64,000 bases of DNA from Acidobacteriota bacterium. Its GTDB lineage: Bacteria > Acidobacteriota > Blastocatellia > UBA7656. Location of the stretch: NCBI GenBank assembly GCA_038040445.1, contig JBBPIG010000006.1, positions 86,659 to 150,658 on the forward strand, written 5' to 3'. Below the pieces are notes generated by a model, which worked only from the letters and a program-made list of their open reading frames with translations, made no database searches and was not told where the DNA came from. Positions within the stretch are counted from its first letter, which is position 1; each line of letters starts with the position of its first letter. Made by a program: the position numbers and the translations under genes. Below, one piece after another: positions 1 to 8,870 of the stretch.

Positions 1-102
1 TCTCCTCGCGGGCAAGGCAACACCCGGGCAAGCTCCTGTCATCCCAACACCGCCGAAAAATCATCTTTCCACTTCTAACACGAACCACGCTCAGGAGGGA
101 GT

Positions 103-891
103 ATGAAAAGACGCATCGTCACCGCTTTGGCGGCCGCTATGTTGATTGCCATCATCGCGCCGCTCTTGGAGTCCGCGGCACTGGCGGCGCAGAAAAAGCG
201 AACCTGCAATTGCAAACCGGCGTTGAGTCGAAGAACCCGGAGCAAGGCGCGCGCGCAAACCGCCGCGACGCTGGCTTCGCAAAATGGCGGGGCCAACGCT
301 GCGGTTGTGGGGCCGGTTTTCGCCACTTACACATTGCCCCAGAACCAATATTTCCGCCTCAGAATGAACCAGACTCTTAACAGCGGGACGTCGCGTGTAG
401 GAGATCGCTTCCAGTCCACCGTCACGACTCCCGTCTATGCTGGCGGAGTGGAAGTCGTCCCCGCGCGCTCGATCGTCGAAGGCCGGGTGACCTCAGTCTC
501 TCCGGCTCGCACGCGTGGGCGCGAAGGACAGCTCGGAATGCAGTTCGAGTCGGTTGTCCTGCCTGATGGAACCAGGTATCAGCTCGACGGCGCGCTGACC
601 GAGCTACAAGACACACGCGCCGGTAACGTCGATGCTGAAAACGAAGTGAGCGGCAAGTCATCCGACAAACGTAATGTCGCCTATGTCGGCGGCGGGACCG
701 TCGGCGGCGCCGTGCTCGGCGGCGCAATCGGCGGCGGCAAGGGCGCCGGCATCGGAGCGATCATTGGAGCCGGAGCCGGCGTAGCCGGAGTAATGCTCAC
801 AAAAGGAAGCGAAGCAGAGCTCAGAAGCGGTACCGAAATAGGTATGGTCACAACTCGGCCGATTACGTTCTCCGTTCGGTCAGATCGATGA
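103..891 (+). CDS. secreted protein with glycine-zipper C-terminal region
   Basis: 262 aa. The first ~28 residues form a signal peptide (MKRR, then a hydrophobic run ending at ALAA). After a basic stretch comes a soluble middle domain. Around residues 195-230 there is a glycine-rich membrane-insertion-like segment (repeated GGxxGG, GAGAGVAG) of the glycine-zipper type found in outer-membrane and surface lipoproteins. A good Shine-Dalgarno (aggaggg) lies just upstream of the ATG, which supports this start. The gene stands alone and a strong terminator follows it. No catalytic motif is visible. A cell-envelope role is inferred from the export signal and the zipper. Confidence 0.7.
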   Translation: MKRRIVTALAAAMLIAIIAPLLESAALAAQKKRTCNCKPALSRRTRSKARAQTAATLASQNGGANAAVVGPVFATYTLPQNQYFRLRMNQTLNSGTSRVGDRFQSTVTTPVYAGGVEVVPARSIVEGRVTSVSPARTRGREGQLGMQFESVVLPDGTRYQLDGALTELQDTRAGNVDAENEVSGKSSDKRNVAYVGGGTVGGAVLGGAIGGGKGAGIGAIIGAGAGVAGVMLTKGSEAELRSGTEIGMVTTRPITFSVRSDR

Positions 892-937
892 TTGATTGAG
901 AGAAAACTCTCGTCATTCTGACTTTGCCAAGTATTAT

Positions 938-974
938 GCCGCGCCCGGTTAGTCGAAGAGGGCGCGGCGTTTTT
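938..974 (+). terminator. rho-independent terminator
   Basis: Perfect 9-bp stem GCCGCGCCC/GGGCGCGGC (938-946 and 960-968) with a 13-nt loop, followed directly by a T-run (969-974). It ends the preceding glycine-zipper gene. Confidence 0.85.
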
Positions 975-1075
975 GTGCTCGCTGCCGTTTGCCTCACCTG
1001 ACCTATCTCTCCATCGGTACGTTAGTCATCTCTCTCCCCGTGGTACCCATCGCTTCGGCTTTCATTCCTGATGCA

Positions 1076-1115
1076 GTCCCCAAAATGGGGACACGATGTT
1101 TCGCTTAGCGAAAAC
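1076..1115. repeat. two adjacent small palindromes in the 892-1243 gap
   Basis: GTCCCC-AAAAT-GGGGAC (1076-1092) is followed by GTTTCGC-TTA-GCGAAAAC (1098-1115). They lie about 130 bp upstream of the metalloprotease gene. They could be operators or a transcript hairpin. Nothing else is recognisable in this gap apart from the terminator at its start. Confidence 0.4.
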
Positions 1116-1243
1116 TTCTCTTAACCCCACTCACCTTCAGTAACATTGGCATCATCCTTGCCTCAATTGGAGCGGCCCTCACTGGATTTACTTCTGTTCC
1201 AACACGATTTTTCTGCACAACGAAGTGCAATCAGGAATGCATT

Positions 1244-2992
1244 ATGTTCAAACGAAGACTCCATATCCTTTCACTAGCGGGATGCCTCTTGGTTCTCGCT
1301 TATGGTGAAGCAGCACTTGCTACGACTGCGGTAGTTCCGAGAGACAGCGAGATGGTTGTCGAATCCCGCGCGATTGTCATCGGCAGAGTGATCGAGCTCT
1401 CGACCGGCGTGGACGCCGGCACCGACGTTGTTTATACCTATGTTCGCTTACAAGTGAACACGGTGCTGAAAGGCATGATCTCCGAGCGTGAGATAGTGCT
1501 GAAGGAGATGGGCGGAGAGACGCGCGATCGAGGCACGCAGATCTTCGGAATGCCGAGATTCGATGCCGGGCAGGAAGTTCTCTTGTACCTCAACACCTGG
1601 CCCGACGGAGCGCTGCGAGTTCATCAGGGCTTCCTGGGGAAGTTCAACATCATCCGCGATTCCTCCACCGGGCGCGCTTTTGTCGAACGCCAGTTGGAAG
1701 GCGAAAACGTCGTCATCATGGGCGGTTCGGGGGACAACGGGATCAATCGCAGCGAACTTGGCGCTTACACTCAGATGGTAGAAAGCTTGATTGCCGCGAA
1801 CCGAAAGGGGATGCGCAATTTCGAGCAGAGGTACTATTCAGACGTTCCGGTGCTTGCTCAGCCCGTCGAGTTTCAGTCAACGCTTCCCGGTATGGAGTTC
1901 ACTCCTCAATGGGTGCTTCTGAACCCGACTAGTCCTTCGCGCTGGTTCGAGCCAGACAGCAATCAAGCGGTAGTCTTCTATGTCAATCCAACGGGCGCGC
2001 CGAGCTTCTTCCAACTGGAAAATGACATCCGGGCGGTGATGAATGCGTGGACCACTGCGGGCGGTTCTCTTCGCCTGACCTACGGCGGCACAACGGGCGG
2101 CTGCGGAGTTCAAGTCGCCGATGGGGCCAACACGATTTCGTTCAATAACTGTGACAACTACTTCGCGGCGTCGCAAAGCTGCTCGGGGTTGCTCGCCGTG
2201 TCCGGCATCGTAAGATACTTGCCGAACACCACGAAGAACATCGGCGGCACCAAATACGGCAAGGCAGTCGAAGCCAATATGTCGTTCAATCCTTACGCAC
2301 TTTGTAACTTTACGAATCGTTGCCAATTTCAAGAAGTGGCCACTCACGAGATGGGACACGCGCTCGGGCTCGGCCATTCATCCGATACAAGCGCGACGAT
2401 GGCGGCTTATGTTCACTTCGACAATCGGTGCGCATCGCTGACACCCGACGACGTTCGCGGCATCACCACCGTATATCCCGGAGGAACAGGAGTAGGACGG
2501 TTGAGCATCATGACGTCCGAGCTCCCCACTGCCAACGTAGACCGCGACTACGCCGTAAGTCTGGAGGCAAGCGGCGGAACGGGCGGCTACCATTGGGATC
2601 TTGTTGGCGGGCAAATGCCTCCCGGTGTGCAGATGGGGATGAGCGGGTTCCTGTTTGGAAGGACCAGCGTGTCCGGGAACTTCGAGGTAGTCGCCCAGGT
2701 CCGGGATTCATCGGGCAACACTTCACAAAGCTCATTTACGCTTGTGGTGAGACCGCCCGGTCTTGGCCCGGCTATCACAGGAGCTCTGTTCAAAAAGAAG
2801 AAAGTATTTGTTTCCGGAACCGACTTTCAAACTGACGCGACGGTCTACGTCGACGGTGAAGGTCTGTGGGCCACACTGGACGGAACTATGTTGATAACCC
2901 AGAAGAGAAAACAGAAGCCGGGAGTTCACCAGGTTTACGTGGTCAATCCCGACGGCAAGCAATCAAACGTGTTCCAATTCGTTGTCGAGTAA
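1244..2992 (+). CDS. secreted matrixin-like zinc metalloprotease with Ig-like domains
   Basis: 582 aa with an N-terminal signal peptide (MFKRR, then a hydrophobic run to ATT). The decisive motif is HEMGHALGLGH, the extended zinc-binding motif HExxHxxGxxH of metzincins (matrixin/M10 type), around residues 367-377. Upstream lies a beta-rich domain of unknown type. Downstream, residues ~425-582 hold a putative Ig domain (ATGG-type motifs, 'LPxGVQMGMSGFLFG') and an IPT/TIG-like end. The third zinc ligand and catalytic Glu are intact, so it should be active. It probably cleaves extracellular protein; the substrate cannot be told. It is a single gene, convergent with purN. Confidence 0.85.
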   Translation: MFKRRLHILSLAGCLLVLAYGEAALATTAVVPRDSEMVVESRAIVIGRVIELSTGVDAGTDVVYTYVRLQVNTVLKGMISEREIVLKEMGGETRDRGTQIFGMPRFDAGQEVLLYLNTWPDGALRVHQGFLGKFNIIRDSSTGRAFVERQLEGENVVIMGGSGDNGINRSELGAYTQMVESLIAANRKGMRNFEQRYYSDVPVLAQPVEFQSTLPGMEFTPQWVLLNPTSPSRWFEPDSNQAVVFYVNPTGAPSFFQLENDIRAVMNAWTTAGGSLRLTYGGTTGGCGVQVADGANTISFNNCDNYFAASQSCSGLLAVSGIVRYLPNTTKNIGGTKYGKAVEANMSFNPYALCNFTNRCQFQEVATHEMGHALGLGHSSDTSATMAAYVHFDNRCASLTPDDVRGITTVYPGGTGVGRLSIMTSELPTANVDRDYAVSLEASGGTGGYHWDLVGGQMPPGVQMGMSGFLFGRTSVSGNFEVVAQVRDSSGNTSQSSFTLVVRPPGLGPAITGALFKKKKVFVSGTDFQTDATVYVDGEGLWATLDGTMLITQKRKQKPGVHQVYVVNPDGKQSNVFQFVVE

Positions 2993-2999
2993 CCGGTGT

Positions 3000-3051
3000 G
3001 CCGCTGAACCCTTTGAGGTAAGCCCCGGCGCGGCTTCATGGGTTCAGCGGC
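3000..3051. terminator. nested hairpin between convergent genes
   Basis: Perfect 12-bp stem GCCGCTGAACCC/GGGTTCAGCGGC (3000-3011 and 3040-3051), with an inner AAGCC/GGCTT hairpin in the loop. It lies just past the metalloprotease stop and about 170 bp beyond the purN stop. A bidirectional transcription-end structure is likely. There is no clear T-run. Confidence 0.55.
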
Positions 3052-3225
3052 CATCTGGCCCATTCATACGGTTCGTCGAGGCAACCCGTACGGGGGTCTT
3101 AGTGAATCTAACTGACAGGCAACGACCCGATTAAATAACGCTGGTAGAATCGTCCTTTCGAGGCAGTCCGACACGCGGGTCGTTGCCATAATCTTTCCAG
3201 ATCGACTGCAAATCCACTTCTAACC

Positions 3226-3828
3226 TCAGAAAAACGTTCGCTGGCCTTCAACGCGGAAGCCTTTGCTCAGCACACGCGCGGCGGCTTCGGGATAGATACG
3301 ATGCTCATATTCGAGTATTCGCGCCGACAGTGTCTCGACCGTATCATCATCGAAGACTTCGACGGCGCGCTGCATCACGATCGGACCATGGTCAAGTTGT
3401 TCGTCGACTATGTGCACGGTGCAGCCGGTGAACTTGACGCCTTGCTCGAGCGCTTGCCGCTGCGCGTCGATGCCGGGAAAAGCGGGCAAGAGCGAAGGGT
3501 GGATGTTCAGAATCCGATTCTCGAACGCGCGCACAAACTGAGGGCTGAGTAGTCTCATATAACCCGCGAGACATACGAGCGAAACGTCTCGACGCTTCAG
3601 CTCGGCACAGATCTCGCCGTCGTGCTCTTCGCGCGTTCGGTTCTTGTGGCTGATGACCAGCGTCTCAACGCCGCGATCCTGTGCCTTCGCTAGCCCGGGA
3701 GCTGACTTGACGTTGCTGACTACTACCGCGGCTTCGGCATCGAGGCGGCCCTCGCGGATCGCGTCAAGCAGGGCTACCATGTTTGATCCGCGGCCGGATA
3801 TTAGAATGGCGATTCTGGGCTTTGCCAT
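3226..3828 (-). CDS. purN: phosphoribosylglycinamide formyltransferase (GART)
   Basis: 200 aa from the ATG at 3828, which gives the family-typical start MAKPRIAILISGRGSNM; an upstream in-frame ATG at 3849 adds seven residues. It transfers formyl from 10-formyl-THF to GAR in purine synthesis. Visible family motifs: the SGRGSNM phosphate-binding loop, LAGYMRLL, the catalytic block ILNIHPSLLPAFPGIDAQ (Asn-His) and TVHIVDEQLDHGPIV (Asp). Length is normal. It is the last gene of a minus-strand operon after the SIS-domain gene and the DHS-like gene, about 70 bp downstream of the latter. Confidence 0.95.
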   Translation of the reverse strand: MAKPRIAILISGRGSNMVALLDAIREGRLDAEAAVVVSNVKSAPGLAKAQDRGVETLVISHKNRTREEHDGEICAELKRRDVSLVCLAGYMRLLSPQFVRAFENRILNIHPSLLPAFPGIDAQRQALEQGVKFTGCTVHIVDEQLDHGPIVMQRAVEVFDDDTVETLSARILEYEHRIYPEAAARVLSKGFRVEGQRTFF

Positions 3829-3899
3829 GTCGCGCGGAAAATACCGCAAGGCTTACGGACACGCAAGAGACTTCCTATTCCCCTCGTTCGGATAGTAGA

Positions 3900-4850
3900 T
3901 CAAGTTCCGTTGATAACAGAGGCGGCAAGCAGCGGAATCATTATCTCGTGGTGTCCGACAAACGAAAACCCACGCCCGCTGCCGGCCACCGGGCGTCGCA
4001 CCACATTCGTCAGCGGGCGATACTGCTGAATGAAATCGAAGTTAGCGGTGTAGAAGTCTTGCAGCTTGAATCCCAGGTTTCGAACGACGGTTACTGTCTT
4101 TAAGAAAACTTCCGGCAACACAACCGCCGACCCTAGATTCAAGTAGACGCCGCCATCGTCAAGGTCTCGCACAAGCGAACACAGGAGCCGGAAATCATGT
4201 AGAGTCGTTTTACCTGTGCTTGCTCCGTCCGCCGAAGGGTGTATGTGAACGATGTCCGTTCCAATAGCGACGTGTACTGTGACCGGGATCCGCGCTTCAT
4301 ATGCCGCGTGAAGCAGTGACTTCTCGGCGTGTGCCGGCCCCGTGAGCTGAAGCTGGCGGCCGATCGCTTCTCCCATTCCGATGTTGTCTTTTGCTCCGGC
4401 AGTGACTGCTTCGTTGATTATGCGGCCGGTTTCTTCCGCCATGCCAAAGGTACCTGCGCCGAGCGTTGCATCCACGTCCTCCGAAGTCGCGCCCACAAGC
4501 GCGATCTCGAAATCGTGAATCATAGCCGAGCCGTTCATAGCGAACCCGGTCACGTAGCCGCGCTGCATCAGATCAATCAACATGGGAGCGAGGCCGGTCT
4601 TGATCACATGGCCGCCGAGCCCGACGATGATCGCGCGGCCCTTTTGCTTTGCTTCTCTGATCAGCCCGGCAAGCTCGCGCAGTTCACGCGCGGCCAGAAT
4701 GTTTGGCAGGCCGTCCAGAAAGCCCTTTAGCGATGAACTGTCTTGAGCCGGCTTAGCGAAGTCAGCCGTGGTCACCTTGCTCGGACGTGAAGCCAGCGGA
4801 TAGGTAGCAATCCGGGAGAGATCGATTGGCTCGGTTTTGTATCGCGACAT
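3900..4850 (-). CDS. conserved protein resembling deoxyhypusine synthase
   Basis: 316 aa, ATG at 4850. The protein carries a Rossmann-like glycine loop (IIVGLGGHVIKTGL, residues ~95-108), a SAMIHDFEIAL segment, GTDIVHIHPSADGAS and a C-terminal GHHEIMIPLL. The arrangement of glycine loop, NAD-type site and HP/DF segments reminds me of the deoxyhypusine synthase fold, but the canonical catalytic lysine region is not clearly present. The assignment is therefore tentative and the substrate unknown. It sits between a sugar-phosphate isomerase-like gene and purN with 30- and 71-bp gaps, so it is probably co-transcribed with them. Confidence 0.45.
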   Translation of the reverse strand: MSRYKTEPIDLSRIATYPLASRPSKVTTADFAKPAQDSSSLKGFLDGLPNILAARELRELAGLIREAKQKGRAIIVGLGGHVIKTGLAPMLIDLMQRGYVTGFAMNGSAMIHDFEIALVGATSEDVDATLGAGTFGMAEETGRIINEAVTAGAKDNIGMGEAIGRQLQLTGPAHAEKSLLHAAYEARIPVTVHVAIGTDIVHIHPSADGASTGKTTLHDFRLLCSLVRDLDDGGVYLNLGSAVVLPEVFLKTVTVVRNLGFKLQDFYTANFDFIQQYRPLTNVVRRPVAGSGRGFSFVGHHEIMIPLLAASVINGT

Positions 4851-4880
4851 AATGGTATTGATCCAATTGGTCCTTCCGTC

Positions 4881-5462
4881 CTATCGCTTGGTTCCGTATA
4901 GCGCGTCCTCAACCAGTTCGCACAGGATGTGTCCAATCGTGATATGAGTCTCTTGAATCCGCTGCGTTGAGTGAGCATTTACCACGAGAGCGATGTCTAC
5001 TGCAGCCGCGAGCTTGCCCCCGTTGCGGCCGGCGAGAGCTAACGTCCGGATGCCAAGCTCGCGTGCGGCCTCGACCGCTCGCAAGACGTTCGGCGAGTTG
5101 CCGCTCGTGGAGATCGCAAGAGCCACATCACCCTTCCGGCCCAACGCTCGCAACTGCCGCTCGAACAATTCGTCGAACGACGAATCGTTCCCGACAGAAG
5201 TAAGAATCGAGGTGTCCGTCGTAAGCGCTATCGCCGCTATGGGCGGGCGGTCGTAGTTGAGGCGGTTCACAAGCTCGGCGGCGATGTGCTGAGCGTCAGC
5301 CGCCGAGCCGCCGTTCCCGAAGATCAGCATTTTGCCGCCTGCTTTGATTGCGGAGATTACGAGTTCGGCTGCGCGCGCAACGGTCTCAGCGTGAGCCTCG
5401 AAGAATGCCTTATTGGTTTCGATGCTTTCGCGCGCGATCTGATGAATGCGTTCTGTCGTCAC
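4881..5462 (-). CDS. gmhA: SIS-domain phosphoheptose isomerase-like protein
   Basis: 193 aa, one complete SIS domain. Visible motifs: FGNGGSAADAQHIAAELVNR (residues ~48-67) and the second phosphosugar site AISTSGNSPNVLRA. The C-terminal ETHITIGHILCELVEDAL carries the Glu/His pattern (TQRIQE..H) expected for sedoheptulose-7-phosphate isomerase and for DiaA. GmhA makes D-glycero-D-manno-heptose 7-phosphate for lipopolysaccharide. The DiaA replication factor is the alternative reading. It is the first gene of a three-gene minus-strand unit. Confidence 0.85.
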   Translation of the reverse strand: MTTERIHQIARESIETNKAFFEAHAETVARAAELVISAIKAGGKMLIFGNGGSAADAQHIAAELVNRLNYDRPPIAAIALTTDTSILTSVGNDSSFDELFERQLRALGRKGDVALAISTSGNSPNVLRAVEAARELGIRTLALAGRNGGKLAAAVDIALVVNAHSTQRIQETHITIGHILCELVEDALYGTKR

Positions 5463-5537
5463 AGCGGTGTAGTCTATTGGCTGGCCATGGATAAGACAAG
5501 CTTGCCGTAGTTGACGAAACGGGCCGGTTCCTGAAGA

Positions 5538-5565
5538 TTGACACTCGCAATGCTCGTTGTGTAAG
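5538..5565 (+). promoter_or_regulatory. candidate sigma-70 promoter of rpsU
   Basis: A perfect -35 TTGACA (5538-5543) and a -10-like TGTAAG (5560-5565) are spaced 16 bp. The start of transcription would fall about 30 nt before the rpsU start codon. Confidence 0.5.
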
Positions 5566-5598
5566 CTTTTCGCTCGGTAAAGGAAACGGAGGTTCTGA

Positions 5599-5808
5599 GT
5601 GGCACAAGTAAAGGTTCACGATAACGAGAGCATCGAAAGCGCAATCCGTCGCTTCAAGCGACAAGTAGCCCGCGAAGGAATCATCACTGACACCAAGAAG
5701 CACGCCTTCTATTTAAAGCCCGGCGAACGCAAACGCCTGAAGTCACAGGTTGCCAGGCGTCGAGCCAGAAAGAGCCTTCGAAAGCGGAACGTAACCCACG
5801 AAGAGTGA
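5599..5808 (+). CDS. rpsU: 30S ribosomal protein S21
   Basis: 69 aa, GTG start at 5599 with AACGGAGG ending 6 nt upstream. The sequence opens MAQVKVHDNESIESAIRRFKR, and the C-terminal half is very basic (RRRARKSLRKR), as in S21 of this family. S21 binds the 30S subunit near the anti-Shine-Dalgarno end of 16S rRNA. Length is normal. It is a single gene with its own promoter-like upstream region and a long heptamer-built hairpin downstream. Confidence 0.97.
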   Translation: MAQVKVHDNESIESAIRRFKRQVAREGIITDTKKHAFYLKPGERKRLKSQVARRRARKSLRKRNVTHEE

Positions 5809-5812
5809 AAGA

Positions 5813-5905
5813 ACAGAGGTCAGAAATCAGAGGGCAGAAGTCAGACATCAGAGGTCGGCAGTCCGCTGACGTCCGACTCTGACCTCTGACCTCTGACCTC
5901 TGCTT
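5813..5905. repeat. heptamer-based inverted repeat after rpsU
   Basis: The left arm is a run of 7-mers of the CAGAGGT/CAGAAGT type and the right arm a run of CTCTGAC 7-mers, complementary to it. The arms fold into a long imperfect hairpin filling nearly the whole gap between the convergent rpsU and HEAT-repeat genes. A terminator role is likely. Confidence 0.75.
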
Positions 5906-5907
5906 TC

Positions 5908-6684
5908 CTAGTCCGGAGAAGCCATTAATCTCTGAAGTGCTTCCTTCATCTGCGAGCGCGTTTCTTCGTCTTTCTCATTCGCTACGGCTTCACTAAGCGC
6001 CTGTACCGCAAGCTTGTCGCCGATGTCCGCGAGCGCAAGCGCCGCCGCCAGCTTTACCATCCTATACTCGTCCTTGAGCGTCTGGATAAGATGCGCCACC
6101 GCTTTCTTGTCGCGAAGGTCGCCAAGGGCCGCCGCTACCGCCGACCTCACGTCAGGGGCCTCGTCTCTGAGCGCCGAGATCAAAGCGGGCACGGCGCGCG
6201 CTTCCTTCAACGAACCGAGCCCCATTGCAGCAGCCCCGCGAACCGTCGAATTGCCATCCTTGAGAGCGCCCGTCAACGCGTCGACCGCGCGCGCCTCGCC
6301 CAGTTGACCGAGCACTCTCGCCGCCGCGGCGCGTACGAATGAAACCTCGTCATTGAGCATCGAGATCAGCGGTTCGACTGCTCGCTTGTCGGCCAGTTGC
6401 CCCAGCGCATTCGCAGCGGAAGCTCGAACGTCTCCTTCCTGATCCTTCAGCGCGGCAATCAACGGTTCAACCGCGCGCGGGTCACCAGCTTCGGCCAGTT
6501 GATCGATCGCTTCCCGGCGCTCGGCGGGCAGCCGGCTCTTGATCCGCTCGAGTATCCGCGCGGTCTCATCATCCTTCTGCGATTTTTCTTGCACCGGCGG
6601 CGTGCTCTGTATTGCCGGGCCTGCGGAGGTCCGCGTGTGCCAGGAGACGGTTAGAACAAGTGTGAGGATGACGGCCAGCTTCAT
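5908..6684 (-). CDS. secreted HEAT-repeat (PBS lyase-type) protein
   Basis: 258 aa with a signal peptide (MKLAVILTLVLTVSWHTRTSA). Residues ~55-250 consist of six tandem ~31-residue HEAT-like repeats with the recurring core 'AV.PLI.AL.D....VR..AA.ALG.L.D.RA'. Such alpha-solenoids are protein-binding scaffolds; no enzyme is implied. The last repeat is followed by a short charged tail (EKDEETRSQMKEALQRL). It probably acts in the periplasm. It lies downstream of deoB, about 56 bp after the deoB start-distal side, and the two may be independent. Confidence 0.8.
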   Translation of the reverse strand: MKLAVILTLVLTVSWHTRTSAGPAIQSTPPVQEKSQKDDETARILERIKSRLPAERREAIDQLAEAGDPRAVEPLIAALKDQEGDVRASAANALGQLADKRAVEPLISMLNDEVSFVRAAAARVLGQLGEARAVDALTGALKDGNSTVRGAAAMGLGSLKEARAVPALISALRDEAPDVRSAVAAALGDLRDKKAVAHLIQTLKDEYRMVKLAAALALADIGDKLAVQALSEAVANEKDEETRSQMKEALQRLMASPD

Positions 6685-6740
6685 AGGCTAAGTCTCATAT
6701 CGGATGGCGCAGACTGCGCACAGCCTGATCAGAAGTTAGT

Positions 6741-7916
6741 TTACAACATCTCTCGCAAAAAGCTTCTTCCGGCCTGCAGGGTCAACCCGAAGTTCTCGGC
6801 TACAGTCTGCCCGATATCCGCGAGCGACGATCGAATGCCTAGATCGACTCCGGCACGCGCGCGCCGCCCCCACGCCAGCACCGGCACGTACTCGCGCGTG
6901 TGATCCGTCGAGACATCCCCCGGGTCGCAGCCGTGGTCCGCGGTTATCATCAGCAAGTCGTCGTCGTCCATCGCTTCCTGTATTTCCGGCAACCGCGCGT
7001 CGAACTCTTCGAGCGAGCGAGCATAGCCTTCCACGTCGTTGCGATGGCCGTAGAGCATGTCAAAGTCGACAAGATTCGTGAAGATCAAACCGCGTCCGGT
7101 GGATCCGAGCGCGTGCAGCGTCTGATCTATGCTTGCGTTGTTGTTGCCGGCTTTCAATTCTTCGGTCGTTCCTCGATGGCAGAAGATCGACCCGATCTTG
7201 CCAACCGCGCTAACCGCCAGACCCGCCGACTTCACGCGATCGAGCAACGTATCCTCGGGCGGATCGATCGCGTAGTCCTGTCGCGCTTCGGTGCGGCGAA
7301 AGCTGCCTGGCTCGCCGATGAACGGCCGGGCGATCACTCGGCCTACCTCGTCCTGCCCGGTGAGTTGCCCGCGCGCGATCTCACACCATTCATAGAGTTG
7401 ATCGAGCGGGACAACCTGTTCGTGCGCGGCAATCTGAAAGACGCTATCGGCCGACGTGTAAACGATCGGTCTTCCCGTTCGAACGTGCTCTTCGCCCAGT
7501 TCCTTGATGATCTCCGTTCCCGAGGCGGCCTTGTTGCCTAAGACCCGGCGGCCGATCGCTCGCTCAAACGGCTCGATCACACGCGGCGGAAAACCATCCG
7601 GATAGGTAGGGAAAGGGTTCGCGGTAATGATGCCGCCCATCTCCCAGTGGCCGGTGGTCGTATCCTTGCCGCGTGAGTGGGTCGCCGCTTTGCCAAAAAC
7701 GCCGCTGGGGTTTTCAACTGGGTGAACCGGCAAGCTTCTGATGTTTGCCAGACCCATCCGCTGGAGATTCGGAATGCGCACCTCTCGCGAGCCGAGCGCG
7801 TGCCCGAGCGTGTCCGCGCCTGTGTCTCCGTAGTCGGCTGCATCGGGCATCTCACCGATGCCCACGCTATCGAGGACGACGAGGACGATTCGGTTGAAAG
7901 GGCTCTTTGAGGACAT
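6741..7916 (-). CDS. deoB: phosphopentomutase
   Basis: 391 aa from the ATG at 7916 (MSSKSPFNRIVLVVLDSVGIGEMPDAADYGD); an upstream ATG at 7973 would add a non-conserved tail. Converts ribose 1-phosphate and deoxyribose 1-phosphate to the 5-phosphates in nucleoside salvage. The alkaline-phosphatase-superfamily metal ligands are visible: VLDSVGIG (Asp), KDTTTGHWEMGG (phosphorylated Thr), LVDFDMLYGHRND and TADHGCDP, with DHTREYVPVL at the end. It is complete and of normal length. A degenerate second copy of part of this gene lies about 0.8 kb upstream. Confidence 0.96.
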   Translation of the reverse strand: MSSKSPFNRIVLVVLDSVGIGEMPDAADYGDTGADTLGHALGSREVRIPNLQRMGLANIRSLPVHPVENPSGVFGKAATHSRGKDTTTGHWEMGGIITANPFPTYPDGFPPRVIEPFERAIGRRVLGNKAASGTEIIKELGEEHVRTGRPIVYTSADSVFQIAAHEQVVPLDQLYEWCEIARGQLTGQDEVGRVIARPFIGEPGSFRRTEARQDYAIDPPEDTLLDRVKSAGLAVSAVGKIGSIFCHRGTTEELKAGNNNASIDQTLHALGSTGRGLIFTNLVDFDMLYGHRNDVEGYARSLEEFDARLPEIQEAMDDDDLLMITADHGCDPGDVSTDHTREYVPVLAWGRRARAGVDLGIRSSLADIGQTVAENFGLTLQAGRSFLREML

Positions 7917-8107
7917 CCTTATCTCCGGTGCGATTCTAAGTCGGGCGGAACGAATTATCAACGCGCCGCCCAAAATGATCGCGATTCCTGCGAGTATGCG
8001 ACACTGGCGCCGAGCCTTTGCAACCGGCGGGGCTTCTCACCGCCCGAATTGCGGCAACTCCGCCGGGTAGACTTCGCCTTGCACTGGGGGCTAAATTTGT
8101 AGCTCTT

Positions 8108-8773
8108 ATGCACGACTACACCGGACCTCACGACTACTTTGACGAAGCCTATGTCAACGAGTGGGCAAGTGTAGCAAATTCCAAAAGGCCATTCCGCCCG
8201 GAGCTTTTCGAAGCGATTGTTTCTGAGCTAGCGGTCCTTCACGCTTCGAAGGTTCTGGATGTCGGTAGCGGTCCAGGCTTCCTAGCCGAGAGAGTTCTAG
8301 CCGGATGCGATGTAGCCTCTTACCACTTGTTCGACTTCTCGCCGCACATGCTCGAACTCAGCCGCGCTCGGCTCAGAGATTTCGGCCACAGAGCCGTTTT
8401 TCACCAGGGGAGTTTCCTCGATGATGGATGGTGGCGATCGCTGCCGGCTCCGTACGATGCGCTCGTATCGATGCAAGCCATCCACGAGGTGCGCGAAGGG
8501 GCGCGGATTCCAAAGCTCTATGGTGAGTTAAGACTTCTTCTCGAGGAAGGAGGCATCATCCTCATAGCCGATGAGGTTAATGATGGCGATCAGCAGGAAG
8601 AGCACCTGCTGAGTTTGAGTGAGCACGAGACAGCTTTATTGAGAGCTGGCTTTGAAGAGATTCGGACGGTGCACACAGCCGGCGACCTGGTCTTGGTTGC
8701 GGCAACATTTTGGGGCAAAGGGTGTTCTACGGAACGCGCCGCCATGAGCCGGCCCTCCAGTCACCGATCGTAG
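8108..8773 (+). CDS. class I SAM-dependent methyltransferase
   Basis: 221 aa from the ATG at 8108 (MHDYTGPHDYFDEAYVNEW); no strong Shine-Dalgarno, and an upstream frame start at 8018 exists. The SAM-binding motif I is VLDVGSGPGFLAERVL (residues ~47-62), motif II LFDFSPHMLELSRARL and motif III region GIILIADEVN. This is the standard class I Rossmann fold of small-molecule methyltransferases. The substrate cannot be told. It is divergent from deoB, and its 3' end overlaps the deoB-like remnant on the other strand. Confidence 0.85.
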   Translation: MHDYTGPHDYFDEAYVNEWASVANSKRPFRPELFEAIVSELAVLHASKVLDVGSGPGFLAERVLAGCDVASYHLFDFSPHMLELSRARLRDFGHRAVFHQGSFLDDGWWRSLPAPYDALVSMQAIHEVREGARIPKLYGELRLLLEEGGIILIADEVNDGDQQEEHLLSLSEHETALLRAGFEEIRTVHTAGDLVLVAATFWGKGCSTERAAMSRPSSHRS

Positions 8774-8870
8774 CGTCTTTCAAGCGCGAAGAGAATGCGG
8801 CCTTTGCAAGCGCGGCGGCCGGGTCTTCAACATGCCCGACTGGCAAGCGCCTGCTGTTAACTAGACCGAG
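8745..8870 (-). pseudogene. degenerate deoB (phosphopentomutase) fragment
   Basis: The minus-strand frame here reads LGLVNSRRLPVGHVEDP, then AAALAKAAFSSRLKDATIGD. This aligns with LANIRSLPVHPVENPSGVFGKAATHSRGKDTTTGH of the intact deoB nearby. The key Thr-Thr-Gly-His pattern has decayed (DATIGDW). It is a short duplicated remnant with no start or function. Confidence 0.6.
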
